Of a stretch of 64,000 nucleotides of DNA, positions 1 to 8,978 are shown in pieces. Positions within the stretch are counted from its first letter, which is position 1. Each line of letters starts with the position of its first letter. The notes beneath the pieces are model-generated. The model ran no database searches. It was not told the DNA's origin and worked only from the letters and a program-made list of their open reading frames with translations. This DNA comes from Streptomyces cellulosae (GTDB taxonomy: Bacteria > Actinomycetota > Actinomycetes > Streptomycetales > Streptomycetaceae). The position numbers were made by a program, and so were the translations under genes. The DNA lies in assembly GCA_014655195.1 (NCBI GenBank), contig BNBH01000002.1:1-64000 (forward strand). Direction: 5' to 3'.

Positions 1-98
1 TCGGATCGGTGCAGATGTCGCAATCCACACCGAACCCGGAGGCCCTCACCCGTTCAAGAACCCAGCACGCGTGTCACCAACGTCCCCGGACAACACAC

Positions 99-1595
99 CT
101 AGGGCCGCGCCGCGGTCCAGCGGCTCACCATGCGCAGCGCGAGACGGGGCTTCAGCGGTGCCGCGGTCCTGCGGCGTAGTGCGCCCTGCCAGACGCCCCA
201 GCCGTAGGCCAGGTCGTCCAGGCGACGGAGTGTCGTGTGGGCGAGCGGGGAGAGCTGGCTGCCCGAGCGGTGGTGGTCCAGCAGCCCCTCGGCCACGGCT
301 GCGACGACCAGGGCGTATCGGGCGCGGCGGTCGACGGCGGCCGCGGCGACGGCGAGCGGCCAGTGGTGCCGGGTGGCGCAGCGCAGCAGTTGCTCGGCGG
401 TGCCGCGCACAGCGGCGAGCGAGAGGAGGGCGCCCGCGCGGGCCGGATGGTCGGCGTCGGGCATCCTGCGGGCCACGCGCACGGCGGTCGCTCCGGTCAG
501 GGCCGCGGCCAGTGCCGCCGGGGCCGGCCTGGCGCGCAGCAGCAGGGCGCAGGCGGCCAGCGACCAGGGGGCGGCGTACAGCGGCGGCACGCGGCCGGGG
601 TGACGCAGTGCCAGGTCGGCGGCGCCCGTGCCGTATCCGGCCCGTTGGGCCAGCCAGCTGCGCAGGTCGGTGCGGTGCCGGTGGCCCACGCGGGCGGAGG
701 GGACGTAGCGCAGCCGCCAGCCGGCCTCGTGCAGCCGCATGCACAGGTCGACGTCCTCGCCGACGCGCATGGCCTCGTCGAAGCCGGGGCCGACGGCCTC
801 ACGCCGGACCACGATGGTCGCGCTCGGCACGTAGGAGAGCGCGGACACCGGCACGACCGGTCCTTCCGCCGCGCCCATGTCCAGCGGCGAGCGGATCTCC
901 TCGTACCGGTCCAGCAGCCCGGGAGCGGACACGGGCAGTGCGGTCACCCGTGGTGCGGCGAGCGCCAGGGCCGGGTCGGCGAACTGCGCCAGCAGGGCGG
1001 CGAGCCATCCGGGTTCCGGCACGACGTCGGAGTCGCAGAACGCCACGTAGCGGGTACGGGCGTGACGCAGCCCGGTGTTGCGGGCCGCCGCCGGGCCCCG
1101 GTTGCTCAGGTGGGTCAGCAGCCGTGCGCCGTGCCGGGCGGCCACGGCGGACAGGGCGGCGGGGTCGCTTGAGCCGTCGTCCACGACCAGCACCGGCAGG
1201 TCCGAGGTCTCCGGATCGGCGCGCAGGGCGCTCAGCAGCCGGTCGAGCTGGTCGGCGCGGTCCCGGACGGGGATCACGACGGTGGTGTCGCCGACCGGCG
1301 CCGGGGCGAGGCGCGGGTGTGCGAGGCCGGTGTCCAGGAGCCGCCGGGCGAGCGCGGCGCTCGCCGGGTCGGTCACGGTGAACCGGCCGTCACCGAGCCG
1401 GCGGACCGCCGCGGCGGTCACTCTGACCAGCCGCAGCGGTGAACCGCCGACCATGAGCCGGCCGTCCCTCGACCGGTGCGTCCCGGCGGCGAGTTCGACC
1501 GTGAACCCGTCGGGCAGGGTGACGTGCGCGGGGGCGGCGAGCCGGCTGCCCGGCGCGGATGCCGGGGGCGTCTCGGGGAGCCGTTCGAGTGTCAT
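99..1595 (-). CDS. mftF: Mycofactocin glycosyltransferase MftF
   Basis: 498 aa family-2 glycosyltransferase that adds beta-1,4-linked glucose units to premycofactocin. The GT-A core is visible: TTVVIPVRDRAD start, VLVVDDGSSD nucleotide-binding strand, CDSD metal motif and GEDVDLCMR acceptor motif, followed by a hydrophobic Ala/Leu-rich C-terminal part. The N-terminal ~90 residues match the MftF-type extension. The ATG at 1595 is chosen because it overlaps the SDR stop (ATGA) and has a GGAGG-like site upstream. Last gene of the leftward mft operon. Identification rests on fold plus operon position. Confidence 0.9.
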   Translation of the reverse strand: MTLERLPETPPASAPGSRLAAPAHVTLPDGFTVELAAGTHRSRDGRLMVGGSPLRLVRVTAAAVRRLGDGRFTVTDPASAALARRLLDTGLAHPRLAPAPVGDTTVVIPVRDRADQLDRLLSALRADPETSDLPVLVVDDGSSDPAALSAVAARHGARLLTHLSNRGPAAARNTGLRHARTRYVAFCDSDVVPEPGWLAALLAQFADPALALAAPRVTALPVSAPGLLDRYEEIRSPLDMGAAEGPVVPVSALSYVPSATIVVRREAVGPGFDEAMRVGEDVDLCMRLHEAGWRLRYVPSARVGHRHRTDLRSWLAQRAGYGTGAADLALRHPGRVPPLYAAPWSLAACALLLRARPAPAALAAALTGATAVRVARRMPDADHPARAGALLSLAAVRGTAEQLLRCATRHHWPLAVAAAAVDRRARYALVVAAVAEGLLDHHRSGSQLSPLAHTTLRRLDDLAYGWGVWQGALRRRTAAPLKPRLALRMVSRWTAARP

Positions 1596-2377
1596 GCGGT
1601 GAAACCTCCGTCCGCGTGCAGTACGGAGCCGGTGACGGCGAAGGAGTCGGCGGAGCAGGCCCAGGTGACCACGGCGGCCACCTCCTCGGGTTCCAGAGGG
1701 CGTCCGGTGAGCTGCTGTTCGGCGAGCTTGTCGACCTCGGGCAGCTCGTAGAGGTCGGCCGTGGCCCGCAGCATGTCCGTGCGTGTCGAGCCGGGTGACA
1801 CCGCGACCGCGTTCACGCCGGTGTCCCGCAGGTCGCAGGCCAGGCCGCGAACCAGGCCGACCACGGCGTGCTTGGCGGCGCAGTAGGCGCCGAGTCCCCA
1901 CAGCCCGCGATGCGCGGCGGCCGAGGCGAGTGCGACGAACCGCCCGGTGCGGGGCTGCGGCCGGCGCAGCAGGGCGGGTACGGCCGCGCGGGCGAGGTGG
2001 GCGACGCCCATGACGTCCACGTCGAGCAGCGTGCGCCACTGCGTGTCGGTCTGTTCCCACACCGGGCCGCCGCCGAGCATGACGGCCGCCGCGGCCACGG
2101 CGGCATCGAGACCGCCGAACTCGCGCTCGGCCGTCTCGACGGCGGCGTGCAGCGCGGCCTCGTCGCGGACGTCGGCGCGCACCGTGCGGACCAGCGGGAA
2201 CTCGCGGGCCAGGGCGTCGAGTCGCGCGGGCTCGGCCAGGGGGTAGGGCACGTCGGGGTCGTCGGCGCAGCGGTCCACGGCGACCACCGCCCAACCGCCG
2301 CGGGCCAGCCCGGCCACGGTCGCCGCCCCGATGCCCCGGGCGGCACCGGTGACCACGGCGACCCTGGGCCCGGTCAT
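1592..2377 (-). CDS. Mycofactocin-coupled SDR oxidoreductase
   Basis: 261 aa classical short-chain dehydrogenase. It has the TGAARGIG Rossmann motif near the N-terminus and a YCAAKHAVVG active site (Tyr-x-x-x-Lys). It sits between mftE and mftF with 4-bp overlaps on both sides (ATGA at 2374-2377 and 1592-1595), so translation is coupled. SDRs encoded in mft operons typically hold a non-exchangeable NAD that is recycled by mycofactocin. That role here is inferred from the operon; the substrate cannot be read from sequence. Confidence 0.88.
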   Translation of the reverse strand: MTGPRVAVVTGAARGIGAATVAGLARGGWAVVAVDRCADDPDVPYPLAEPARLDALAREFPLVRTVRADVRDEAALHAAVETAEREFGGLDAAVAAAAVMLGGGPVWEQTDTQWRTLLDVDVMGVAHLARAAVPALLRRPQPRTGRFVALASAAAHRGLWGLGAYCAAKHAVVGLVRGLACDLRDTGVNAVAVSPGSTRTDMLRATADLYELPEVDKLAEQQLTGRPLEPEEVAAVVTWACSADSFAVTGSVLHADGGFTA

Positions 2378-3186
2378 CGCCCGGCTCCCGCGGGCACGGG
2401 GACGGGCCGCTGTTCGGGCGCGCCGAGCCGGCCCCGTCCCGAGACCCGCCAGGCCCGGATGTCGGCGGCGAGGCGGTCCGCCATACGGTCGAGGAGCCGT
2501 TCGCCCTCGCTCGCGCGGGCCCCGGAGGGGTCGCCCAGGACTCCGGACGGGCTGACTCCTCGGACGGATTCGGTGACGAGCCGGTCCATCAGCAGGTGGA
2601 CGGGGGCCGTGGGTCCGGCGACGGCCCGCTCCTCGCGGACGGCCGAACGCCGCAGCCGCAGCATCATCGAGGTCTCGGTACGGCCCGCGTGGGCGTCGGA
2701 GCCCGTCGGCAGACAGGGCCACCAGGCGACGTCCCGGCTCTCGCCGCGCAGCCCGGTCACCGCGTCGGCCAGGCTCACCAGGTTGCCGCCGTGCCCGTTG
2801 ACGACGAGCAGTCGGCCCGCCCAGCGCAGCATCGAGCGGCCGATCTCCGTGACGAGCAGGCGCAGCGCGTCGTGGCCGAGGGACACCGTGCCGGGGAACC
2901 CCTCGTGCTCGCCGCTGGCCCCGTACGACTGGGCCGGCGCCACCAGCACATCCCTCTCTCCCCGCAGCAGACCGGCGGCCCGTCCGGCGACCGCCGCGGC
3001 CACGGCGGTGTCCGTGTCCAGCGGGAGGTGCGGGCCGTGCTGTTCGCAGGAGCCGAGGGGCAGCAGCACCAGAGGGCCGCGGTCGGTGAGGTCCGGCCAG
3101 GCGAGGTCGGCGAGCCGGGTCCCCGGCCCGGCCGTCGCCGACGACGGCTTTCCCGCTGCCGTGGCTTGGGCGGGTTCGGCCGTCAT
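2374..3186 (-). CDS. mftE: Mycofactocin peptidase MftE (creatininase family)
   Basis: 270 aa metal-dependent amidohydrolase of the creatininase family. It releases the C-terminal Val-Tyr moiety (AHDP) from the MftC-modified precursor. Visible metal and active-site motifs are GSCEQHGPHLPLDTD (residues ~47-61), GEHEGFPGT, VVNGHGGN and HAGRTETS. It starts 1 nt after the mftD stop and overlaps the SDR start. An Ala/Gln/Thr-rich leader of ~20 residues precedes the conserved domain, so the true start could be slightly later. Confidence 0.9.
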   Translation of the reverse strand: MTAEPAQATAAGKPSSATAGPGTRLADLAWPDLTDRGPLVLLPLGSCEQHGPHLPLDTDTAVAAAVAGRAAGLLRGERDVLVAPAQSYGASGEHEGFPGTVSLGHDALRLLVTEIGRSMLRWAGRLLVVNGHGGNLVSLADAVTGLRGESRDVAWWPCLPTGSDAHAGRTETSMMLRLRRSAVREERAVAGPTAPVHLLMDRLVTESVRGVSPSGVLGDPSGARASEGERLLDRMADRLAADIRAWRVSGRGRLGAPEQRPVPVPAGAGR

Positions 3187-3187
3187 C

Positions 3188-4360
3188 TCAGGCCCCGCCC
3201 AGGGTGCGGGTGAACCCGGGCGGGATCACCACGTCGTCACGGGTCAGCTCGTGGACGGAGGAACGGCCGAGGCCCAGCAGGGCGGAGTCGATGCCGCCGC
3301 GCAGGATGTCGAGGACGTTCTCCACACCGCTCTGCCCTCCCGCGGCCAGGCCCCACAGGTAGGCGCGGCCGATCATCACGGCCTTCGCGCCGAGCGCCAG
3401 CGCCTTGACCACGTCGCTGCCCCGGCGGACTCCGCTGTCCAGCAGGACCTCGATCTGGTGGCCGACCGCGTCCGCGACGGCCGGGAGGGCGCGGATCGGG
3501 GCGGGGGTGCTGTCGAGGTTGTTCCCACCGTGGTTGGACACCGAGATCGCGGTGACGCCCGCGTCGACCGCGCGCAACGCGTCGTCCACCCGGCAGATGC
3601 CCTTCAGCAGGAACGGCCCGTCCCACTGCTCGCGCAGCCAGCGGACGTCCTCCCACGAGGGCGGCGGGGTCTGCATCCACTCGCCGTACGCGGCGAAGAA
3701 CGTGGGTGCGTCCTGCCCTGGGTCGGTGAGGTTGGGTGTCGTCAGGTCGGGCAGGCTGCGCGACTTGAGGAAGTCCAGCAGCCAGCTCGGACGCGTGAGC
3801 GCCTCCGGCGCGAACCGCGCCATGGCCTTCAGGTCCAGCCGCTCGGGGATCTTCGGACTGCCCCAGTCGCGGCCGTGCGAGAAGGACCAGTCGAGGGTGA
3901 CGATCAGGGCCTTCGCGCCTGCTTCGTAGGCGTGCTGGATGCGGCGCAGCATCGCGTCCTTCGAGCCCATCCAGTACATCTGGAAGAACGTCTGCGGATT
4001 GGCGGCCACCACCTCCGTCAGCGGCTTGCTCGCGAAGGAGCTGAGACCCATCGCCGTGCCGCGGGCCGCGGCGGCGCGGGCGACGGCCACCTCGCCGTCC
4101 GGGTGCACCGCCTGCACACCGGTCGGGGAGATGATCACCGGCAGCGAGATCTGCTCGCCCAGGACCGTCGTCGACTGGTCCCGCTTGGCCGACAGCCCGG
4201 CGACGTGGGGCGCGAACCCGAGTTCCGCGAACGCCTTGGTGTTGTCGTCGTAGGACGTGCCCTTCTCGGAACCCGCGAGCAGTGCGCTGTAGACCGACTT
4301 CGGCAGCCGCTTGCCAGCCCTTCGCTGGGCCTCGGCGACCGTTTCGAACCACTTGCTCAT
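3188..4360 (-). CDS. mftD: Premycofactocin synthase MftD (FMN-dependent)
   Basis: 390 aa flavoprotein of the lactate/glycolate oxidase family. It oxidatively deaminates AHDP to the dicarbonyl redox centre of premycofactocin. The start MSKWFETVAEAQRR and the FMN/substrate motifs SVSNHGGNNLDSTPAPI and LDSGVRRGSDVVKALALGA are typical of MftD rather than lactate oxidase. Length is normal. The start codon overlaps the mftC stop as ATGA (4357-4360). Confidence 0.93.
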   Translation of the reverse strand: MSKWFETVAEAQRRAGKRLPKSVYSALLAGSEKGTSYDDNTKAFAELGFAPHVAGLSAKRDQSTTVLGEQISLPVIISPTGVQAVHPDGEVAVARAAAARGTAMGLSSFASKPLTEVVAANPQTFFQMYWMGSKDAMLRRIQHAYEAGAKALIVTLDWSFSHGRDWGSPKIPERLDLKAMARFAPEALTRPSWLLDFLKSRSLPDLTTPNLTDPGQDAPTFFAAYGEWMQTPPPSWEDVRWLREQWDGPFLLKGICRVDDALRAVDAGVTAISVSNHGGNNLDSTPAPIRALPAVADAVGHQIEVLLDSGVRRGSDVVKALALGAKAVMIGRAYLWGLAAGGQSGVENVLDILRGGIDSALLGLGRSSVHELTRDDVVIPPGFTRTLGGA

Positions 4361-5599
4361 GACGTTCCTTTCAGGGTGTGTGCGGCGAGGTCGGCGCCGG
4401 CCAGCGGGCTCTCGTCACAGAGGCGGTCGGGGCGGGCGGTGCGCACGGCGGGCATGCCCAGGGGCACGGTCCGGTGCGAGTGGTCGTTGCCCTGGCGCGG
4501 GAGCGCGTCCCGCGCCACCGCCGAGAGCGCGGCGGCGCCGTGGCCCTTGACGCACTCGGGGTCGGGGCCGTCCAGCGGCAGGCCGGTGAAGAACTTCGCG
4601 GCCATGCAGCCGCCCTGGCAGGTGTCGTACGCGGGACAGCCGGAGCAGGCGCCCCCGGTGGAGGGCCGGCGCAGCTCGGCGAAGAGCGCCGACTCCCGCC
4701 ACACCCGGTCGAAGCCGCCCGGGGAGCGGACGTTGCCCGCCTTGAAGGCGTCGTGGATGGCGAACGGGCAGGCGTACACGTCGCCGACCGGGTCGATCAG
4801 GCACACCACGCGTCCCGCGCCGCACAGGTTCAGCCCCGGGATGGGCTCCGAGCCGAGCGCGTTGAGGTGGAAGAAGGAGTCCCCGGTGAGGACCTTCTCG
4901 CCGTGGCCGAGCAGCCAGGAGTAGATGTCGTACTGCTGCTCGGCGGTGGGGTGCAGTTCGTCCCACACGTCCGCGCCCCGCCCGGAGGGCCTGAGCCGGG
5001 TGATGCGCAGCTGGGCGCCGTAGCGGTCGGCGATGGCGGCGAAGTCGTCGAGCTGGGGGACGTTCTGACGAGTCATCACCACGGAGATCTTGAAGTCCCG
5101 GAAACCGGCGCCGGCGAGGTTCTCCATGGCCCGGATCGCCATGTCGTACGAACCCCGGCCGCGCACCGCGTCGTTGACCTCGCGGGTGGCGCCGTCGAGG
5201 GAGATCTGGATGTCGACGTAGTCGGTCGCGGCCAGCCGCCGGGCGCGTTCGGGGGTGCAGGCGCAGCCCGTTGGTGGAGAACTTCACGCCGACCTGGTGG
5301 GTGATCGCGTAGTCCAGCAGCTCCCAGAAGTCGGGGCGGACCGTGGGTTCGCCGCCGCCCACGTTGACGTAGAAGACCTGCATGCGCTGGAGCTCGTCGA
5401 TCACGGACTTGATCTCGTCCGTGGACAGCTCCAGCGGGTCGCGGCGCCCGGACGAGGACAGGCAGTGCGCGCAGGACAGGTTGCACGCGTAGGTCCACTC
5501 CCAGGTCAGGCAGATCGGAGCGTGCAGACCGCCCTTGAACTGCTCGACGAGGGCCGGCACCCGCTCGGGGGCGTGCGGTGGATCGTGAAGGGTGGTCAT
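4357..5599 (-). pseudogene. mftC: mftC, radical-SAM mycofactocin maturase, interrupted by a 1-bp frameshift
   Basis: MftC decarboxylates and cross-links the C-terminal Val-Tyr of MftA. The N-terminal part, from the ATG at 5599, has the radical-SAM cluster motif CNLSCAHC and GGGEPTVRPDFW and reads in frame to STNGLRLHP. The rest (DYVDIQISLDGAT onward, then the SPASM cysteines CGAGRVVC, CPFAIHD, CSGCPAYDTCQGGC) lies in another frame. Removing one C from the five-base run at 5251-5255 (G on the plus strand) restores one ~413 aa protein. The ATG overlaps the mftB stop and the stop overlaps mftD. Both halves keep all catalytic cysteines, so this is either a sequencing error in a homopolymer or a very recent mutation. 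Confidence 0.9.
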
Positions 5600-5889
5600 C
5601 ACCGAGCTCCGGTTCCACTGTGCTGGGGAATGATCATGTCGGCGGCGGCCAGGGAGGCCAGCGCGCGCAGGAAGGCGCCCCGCCGGGCGTCGGGCACGCC
5701 GGCGAGGGCGTCCCCGACGCTGGGGTGACGGTCGAGGCCCCGGACCAGTTCGACGAGTTCCGGCGCCTTGAGGAAGGACAGCCGGCGGTTGCCGAAGTGG
5801 TAGGCGAGCGCCCCGAACGGCTCGGGGCGCAGCGCGACGGAGGGGTTCAGCCGGTAGGGGCGGGCCACGTCGAACGCCGGGGACGGCAT
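5599..5889 (-). CDS. mftB: Mycofactocin peptide chaperone MftB (RRE protein)
   Basis: 96 aa small protein with the PqqD/RRE-like fold that delivers MftA to MftC. The motif FGALAYHFGNRRLSFLKAPELVELV is typical of MftB. The ATG at 5889, 8 nt after the mftA stop, has GAGG upstream and is preferred over the in-frame ATG at 5913, which would overlap mftA. The stop overlaps the mftC start as TGATG. Confidence 0.88.
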   Translation of the reverse strand: MPSPAFDVARPYRLNPSVALRPEPFGALAYHFGNRRLSFLKAPELVELVRGLDRHPSVGDALAGVPDARRGAFLRALASLAAADMIIPQHSGTGAR

Positions 5890-5897
5890 GGCGGGCC

Positions 5898-6011
5898 TCA
5901 GTAGACGCCGCACATGCCGTCGATGGAGACCTCTTCGACGAGGACCTCCTCGACGAGTTCGTCGGCGACGTCGATGGTGTTCTGCTCGGCCCTGATCTGG
6001 TCCTCGTTCAC
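5898..6011 (-). CDS. mftA: Mycofactocin precursor peptide MftA
   Basis: 37 aa acidic peptide ending in the invariant core IDGMCGVY followed directly by TGA. The last Val-Tyr becomes the redox centre. The start is GTG at 6009-6011, with a strong AGGAGG (plus-strand cctcct at 6018-6023) six bases upstream. First gene of the mft operon. Its Glu/Asp-rich leader (EELVEEVLVEEV-type region) is the part recognised by MftB. Confidence 0.95.
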   Translation of the reverse strand: MNEDQIRAEQNTIDVADELVEEVLVEEVSIDGMCGVY

Positions 6012-6395
6012 GGCAAACCTCCTGAAGGGAAAGGGGGAGTTGGGGGGTGCGGCCGGTCCCGTCGTGCGGTGACCGGGCCGTACTCGACGCTACGGCCGGG
6101 CCGCCGCGCCGCTCACCCTGCTTCCGGCCGCCCTCGCCCCCTCCGGTCGGACAGGTGTGCGGCGCCAGGGCCGGTGTCCGTCGCGTGCCCCGTCCGATCG
6201 GTCAGGTCGCGCCCCCTGCGTCCGCGCCGCGCAGCCGTCCGAGCGGCCGGTGTCGCCGCGCACCGCGTTCCCGGAGGGTGAGACACGCCACGAACTCCCG
6301 CACGTCCGTGCTCCAACCGGACATCTGCGCCGCCGGCAACGGAGCAGTCGACGCAGTCACGCGCGGGTCGCCGCGCGGAGAGGAATGTCGCGATC
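6012..6395. promoter_or_regulatory. Divergent mftA / methanol dehydrogenase control region
   Basis: 384 bp without a gene between the leftward mft operon and the rightward dehydrogenase gene. It contains CGGACAGGTGTGCGGCG at 6148-6164 and CGTCCGATCGGTCAGG at 6191-6206. Both resemble the perfect palindrome in front of the GAF regulator at 15.6 kb. A third weaker CGGACA lies near 6318. They probably bind the same regulator. No clear -35/-10 pair was assigned. Confidence 0.6.
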
Positions 6396-7688
6396 ATGCA
6401 GGTCGAAGAACTTCTCAAGCCGTTCCCGATCAAGGAATTCCACCCGTTCCCCCGGGCGCTGATGGGCCCGGGCGCCCATGAGCTGATCGGTCCGGAGGCC
6501 AAGAAGCTGGGATTCCGCCGCACCCTGGTGATGACCACCGGTCTGCGCGGCAGCGACACGGTGCACAAGATCGTCGAGTCGATGAGGTACCACGGGCTCG
6601 AGGTCGTGGTGTACGACAAGGTCGAGTCGAACCCCAAGGACTACAACGTCATGGACGCCGTGGCGCTGTACCAGGAGAACAAGTGCGACTCGTTCGTGTC
6701 GATCGGCGGCGGCTCGTCGCACGACGCGTGCAAGGGAGCCCGTATCTCCGTCGCCCACGACGGCCGCAGCGTCAACGACTTCGAGGGCTTCAACAAGTCC
6801 GAGAACCCCAAGAACCCGCCGCACATCGCCGTCTCCACCACGGCCGGCACCGGTTCGGAGACCTCGTGGGCGTACGTCATCACCGACACGACCACGGACC
6901 CGGACAACCCGCACAAGTACGTCGCCTTCGACGACGCCTCGGTGGCCAGCCTGGCCATCGACGACCCCACGCTGTACTACGACTGCCCGCTCGACTACAC
7001 GGCGCAGTGCGGCTTCGACGTCCTCGCGCACGCCTCGGAGCCGTACGTCTCCCGGCTGGACTTCCAGCCGTCGCTGGGCAACGCGCTGCACGCGATCAAG
7101 CTCACCGCCCGCCATCTTCGCCAGGCGGTGTGGAACGGCCAGGACCTGGCCGGGCGCGAGGGCATGATGTACGCGCAGTACATCGCGGCGCAGGCGTTCA
7201 ACTCCGGCGGCCTGGGCATCATCCACTCCATCTCGCACGCGGTCAGCGCGTTCTACGACACCCACCACGGCCTCAACAACGCCATCGCGCTGCCCCGGGT
7301 GTGGGCGTTCAACATGCCGGCCCACTACGAGCGGTTCGCGGACATCGCCGAGGCGATGGGCGTGGACACGCACGGCATGACGAAGGTGCAGGCCGCCGAG
7401 GCGGCGCTGGCCGCGGGCATCCGGCTGCTGCGTGACGTCGGCATCCCCGAGAAGTTCACCGACGTCCAGCAGGACACCTACTCCAAGAACCGCCTCGGCC
7501 AGGGCCCGACGAAGTTCTACGAGCAGGCGAAGGCCATCAAGGGCGACGCGGCCGACGTCGACCGCATCACGAACCACGTGCTCGGCGACGCCTGCACCCC
7601 GGGCAACGCCAAGGAGTGCACGTTCGACACGGTCCGGCCCGTCGTCGACCACTGCATGAACGGCGACCTGGACGACCTGCTCGGCTGA
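6396..7688 (+). CDS. mno: NDMA-dependent methanol/alcohol dehydrogenase (mycofactocin-linked)
   Basis: 430 aa group III metal-dependent alcohol dehydrogenase of the actinomycete methanol:NDMA oxidoreductase type. These enzymes keep NAD(P) bound and need mycofactocin (or NDMA in vitro) to regenerate it. Visible are SIGGGSSHDACKGARI, the phosphate-binding STTAGTGSETS, and the metal ligands in DVLAHASEPYVS and SHAVSAFYDTHHG. Length and start (MQVEELLKPFPIKEFHPFPRA) fit the family. It is divergent from mftA and followed by a large hairpin. Confidence 0.92.
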   Translation: MQVEELLKPFPIKEFHPFPRALMGPGAHELIGPEAKKLGFRRTLVMTTGLRGSDTVHKIVESMRYHGLEVVVYDKVESNPKDYNVMDAVALYQENKCDSFVSIGGGSSHDACKGARISVAHDGRSVNDFEGFNKSENPKNPPHIAVSTTAGTGSETSWAYVITDTTTDPDNPHKYVAFDDASVASLAIDDPTLYYDCPLDYTAQCGFDVLAHASEPYVSRLDFQPSLGNALHAIKLTARHLRQAVWNGQDLAGREGMMYAQYIAAQAFNSGGLGIIHSISHAVSAFYDTHHGLNNAIALPRVWAFNMPAHYERFADIAEAMGVDTHGMTKVQAAEAALAAGIRLLRDVGIPEKFTDVQQDTYSKNRLGQGPTKFYEQAKAIKGDAADVDRITNHVLGDACTPGNAKECTFDTVRPVVDHCMNGDLDDLLG

Positions 7689-7700
7689 GCGCCTCGTACC

Positions 7701-7741
7701 CGGGAGCGGGGGGCGACCTGGGACGCCGCCCCCCGCTCCCG
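7701..7741. terminator. 15-bp hairpin after the methanol dehydrogenase
   Basis: Perfect inverted repeat (CGGGAGCGGGGGGCG and its complement) with an 11-nt loop and no U-tract. It probably ends or attenuates dehydrogenase transcription, so that the downstream MoxR/VWA genes are made at lower level. It could equally stabilise the 3' end. Confidence 0.6.
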
Positions 7742-7761
7742 CCCCACCGGACGGAGGAACC

Positions 7762-8964
7762 GTGCCCGCCACACCCGTAAACCCCGCGTTCGGCTCGGTC
7801 GAGGACGTCGCCGAGCGGTTCGCCGCTCACGGCTACATCGCCGACCGGCGGCTCGCCACCACTGTGTTCCTGCAGACCAGACTCGAGAAGCCGCTGCTGC
7901 TGGAGGGACCGGCCGGCGTCGGCAAGACCGAGCTGGCCAAGACGCTGGCCGCCGCCAGCGGGCGCCGGCTGCTGCGCCTGCAGTGCTACGAGGGCCAGGA
8001 CGAGAGCCGTGCCCTGTACGAGTGGGACTACGGCAAGCAGCTGCTGTACACCCAGATGCTCCGGGACAAGATCGGCGACCTCACGGCCGACGCCCCCGAC
8101 CTGGCCTCCGCCGTCCACCGGATCGAGGAGCAGGACAGCGTCTTCTTCTCCGACCGGTTCCTCGCGCCCCGCCCGCTGCTGGACGCGGTGCGCGGCGATC
8201 AGCCGGCGGTTCTGCTCATCGACGAGGTCGACCGGGCGGACGAGGCACTGGAGGCGGTGCTCCTGGAGTGCCTGGCCGAGTACCAGGTGTCGGTGCCGGA
8301 GATCGGCACGTACACCGCGAAGGTCCCCCCGTACGTCGTCCTCACCTCCAACAACACCCGCGACCTGTCGGCCGCGCTGAAGCGCCGCTGCCTGCACCTG
8401 TTCCTCGACTATCCCGACGCGGAACGGGAGCTGGAGATCGTACGGTCCAAGGACACCGGGCTGCCCGAGGCGGCCGCCCGCCATCTGGTCGACGTGGTGC
8501 GCGGCCTGCGCGAGCTGCCGCTGCGCAAGAGCCCCAGCATCTCCGAGACCGTCGACTGGGCCCGCACCCTCGCGGTCCTGGGCGTCGACGAACTCGACCC
8601 GGAGGTTCTCGCCGACACCGCCAACGTGGTTCTGAAGTACGAGCGGGATCTGCACCGCGCGCTGGACGTCCTGCCGCGCCTGGTCGACCCCAACCGCACG
8701 CTGCCCGAACCCGGCCACCATCACCACGACGGCCATCACCACCATGGCGGCCACCATCACCACGACGGTCACCACCACGGCCCCGGGCACGGCGAGCCGG
8801 AGGAGACCGACGGGCGCGCGGTACGGGCCGCCATGGACCGGCAGGGCCGCCACGACGAGGGCTACTACGGTGCCCCGGGCGCCGGACCGACGCACCGCAC
8901 CACCCCCGGCGCCGGCCAGGGCGCCCGCTCGTTCGCCGCCGTCGCGCGGCGCCGTACGGACTGA
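7762..8964 (+). CDS. MoxR-family AAA+ ATPase with His-rich C-terminal tail
   Basis: 400 aa. Walker A GPAGVGKTE at residue ~49, Walker B LLIDEVDRADE, sensor TSNNTRDLSAALKRR. This matches the MoxR/CoxD type that works with VWA proteins to insert metals or activate enzymes. Residues ~319-340 are a run of HHHHDGHHHHGG-type repeats, followed by a disordered Gly/Arg tail. GTG start at 7762 with GGAGG at 7752-7757. The VWA partner starts 15 nt downstream. The likely client is the upstream metal-dependent dehydrogenase (inference). Confidence 0.88.
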   Translation: MPATPVNPAFGSVEDVAERFAAHGYIADRRLATTVFLQTRLEKPLLLEGPAGVGKTELAKTLAAASGRRLLRLQCYEGQDESRALYEWDYGKQLLYTQMLRDKIGDLTADAPDLASAVHRIEEQDSVFFSDRFLAPRPLLDAVRGDQPAVLLIDEVDRADEALEAVLLECLAEYQVSVPEIGTYTAKVPPYVVLTSNNTRDLSAALKRRCLHLFLDYPDAERELEIVRSKDTGLPEAAARHLVDVVRGLRELPLRKSPSISETVDWARTLAVLGVDELDPEVLADTANVVLKYERDLHRALDVLPRLVDPNRTLPEPGHHHHDGHHHHGGHHHHDGHHHGPGHGEPEETDGRAVRAAMDRQGRHDEGYYGAPGAGPTHRTTPGAGQGARSFAAVARRRTD

Positions 8965-8978
8965 CCCGGGAGGCGTGC

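Noticed and set aside
1868..4924. Very long rightward open frame opposite the mft genes
   Set aside because: Antisense artefact of high-GC codon bias; composition is Gly/Arg/His-rich with no domain, and the minus strand holds clear mft genes.
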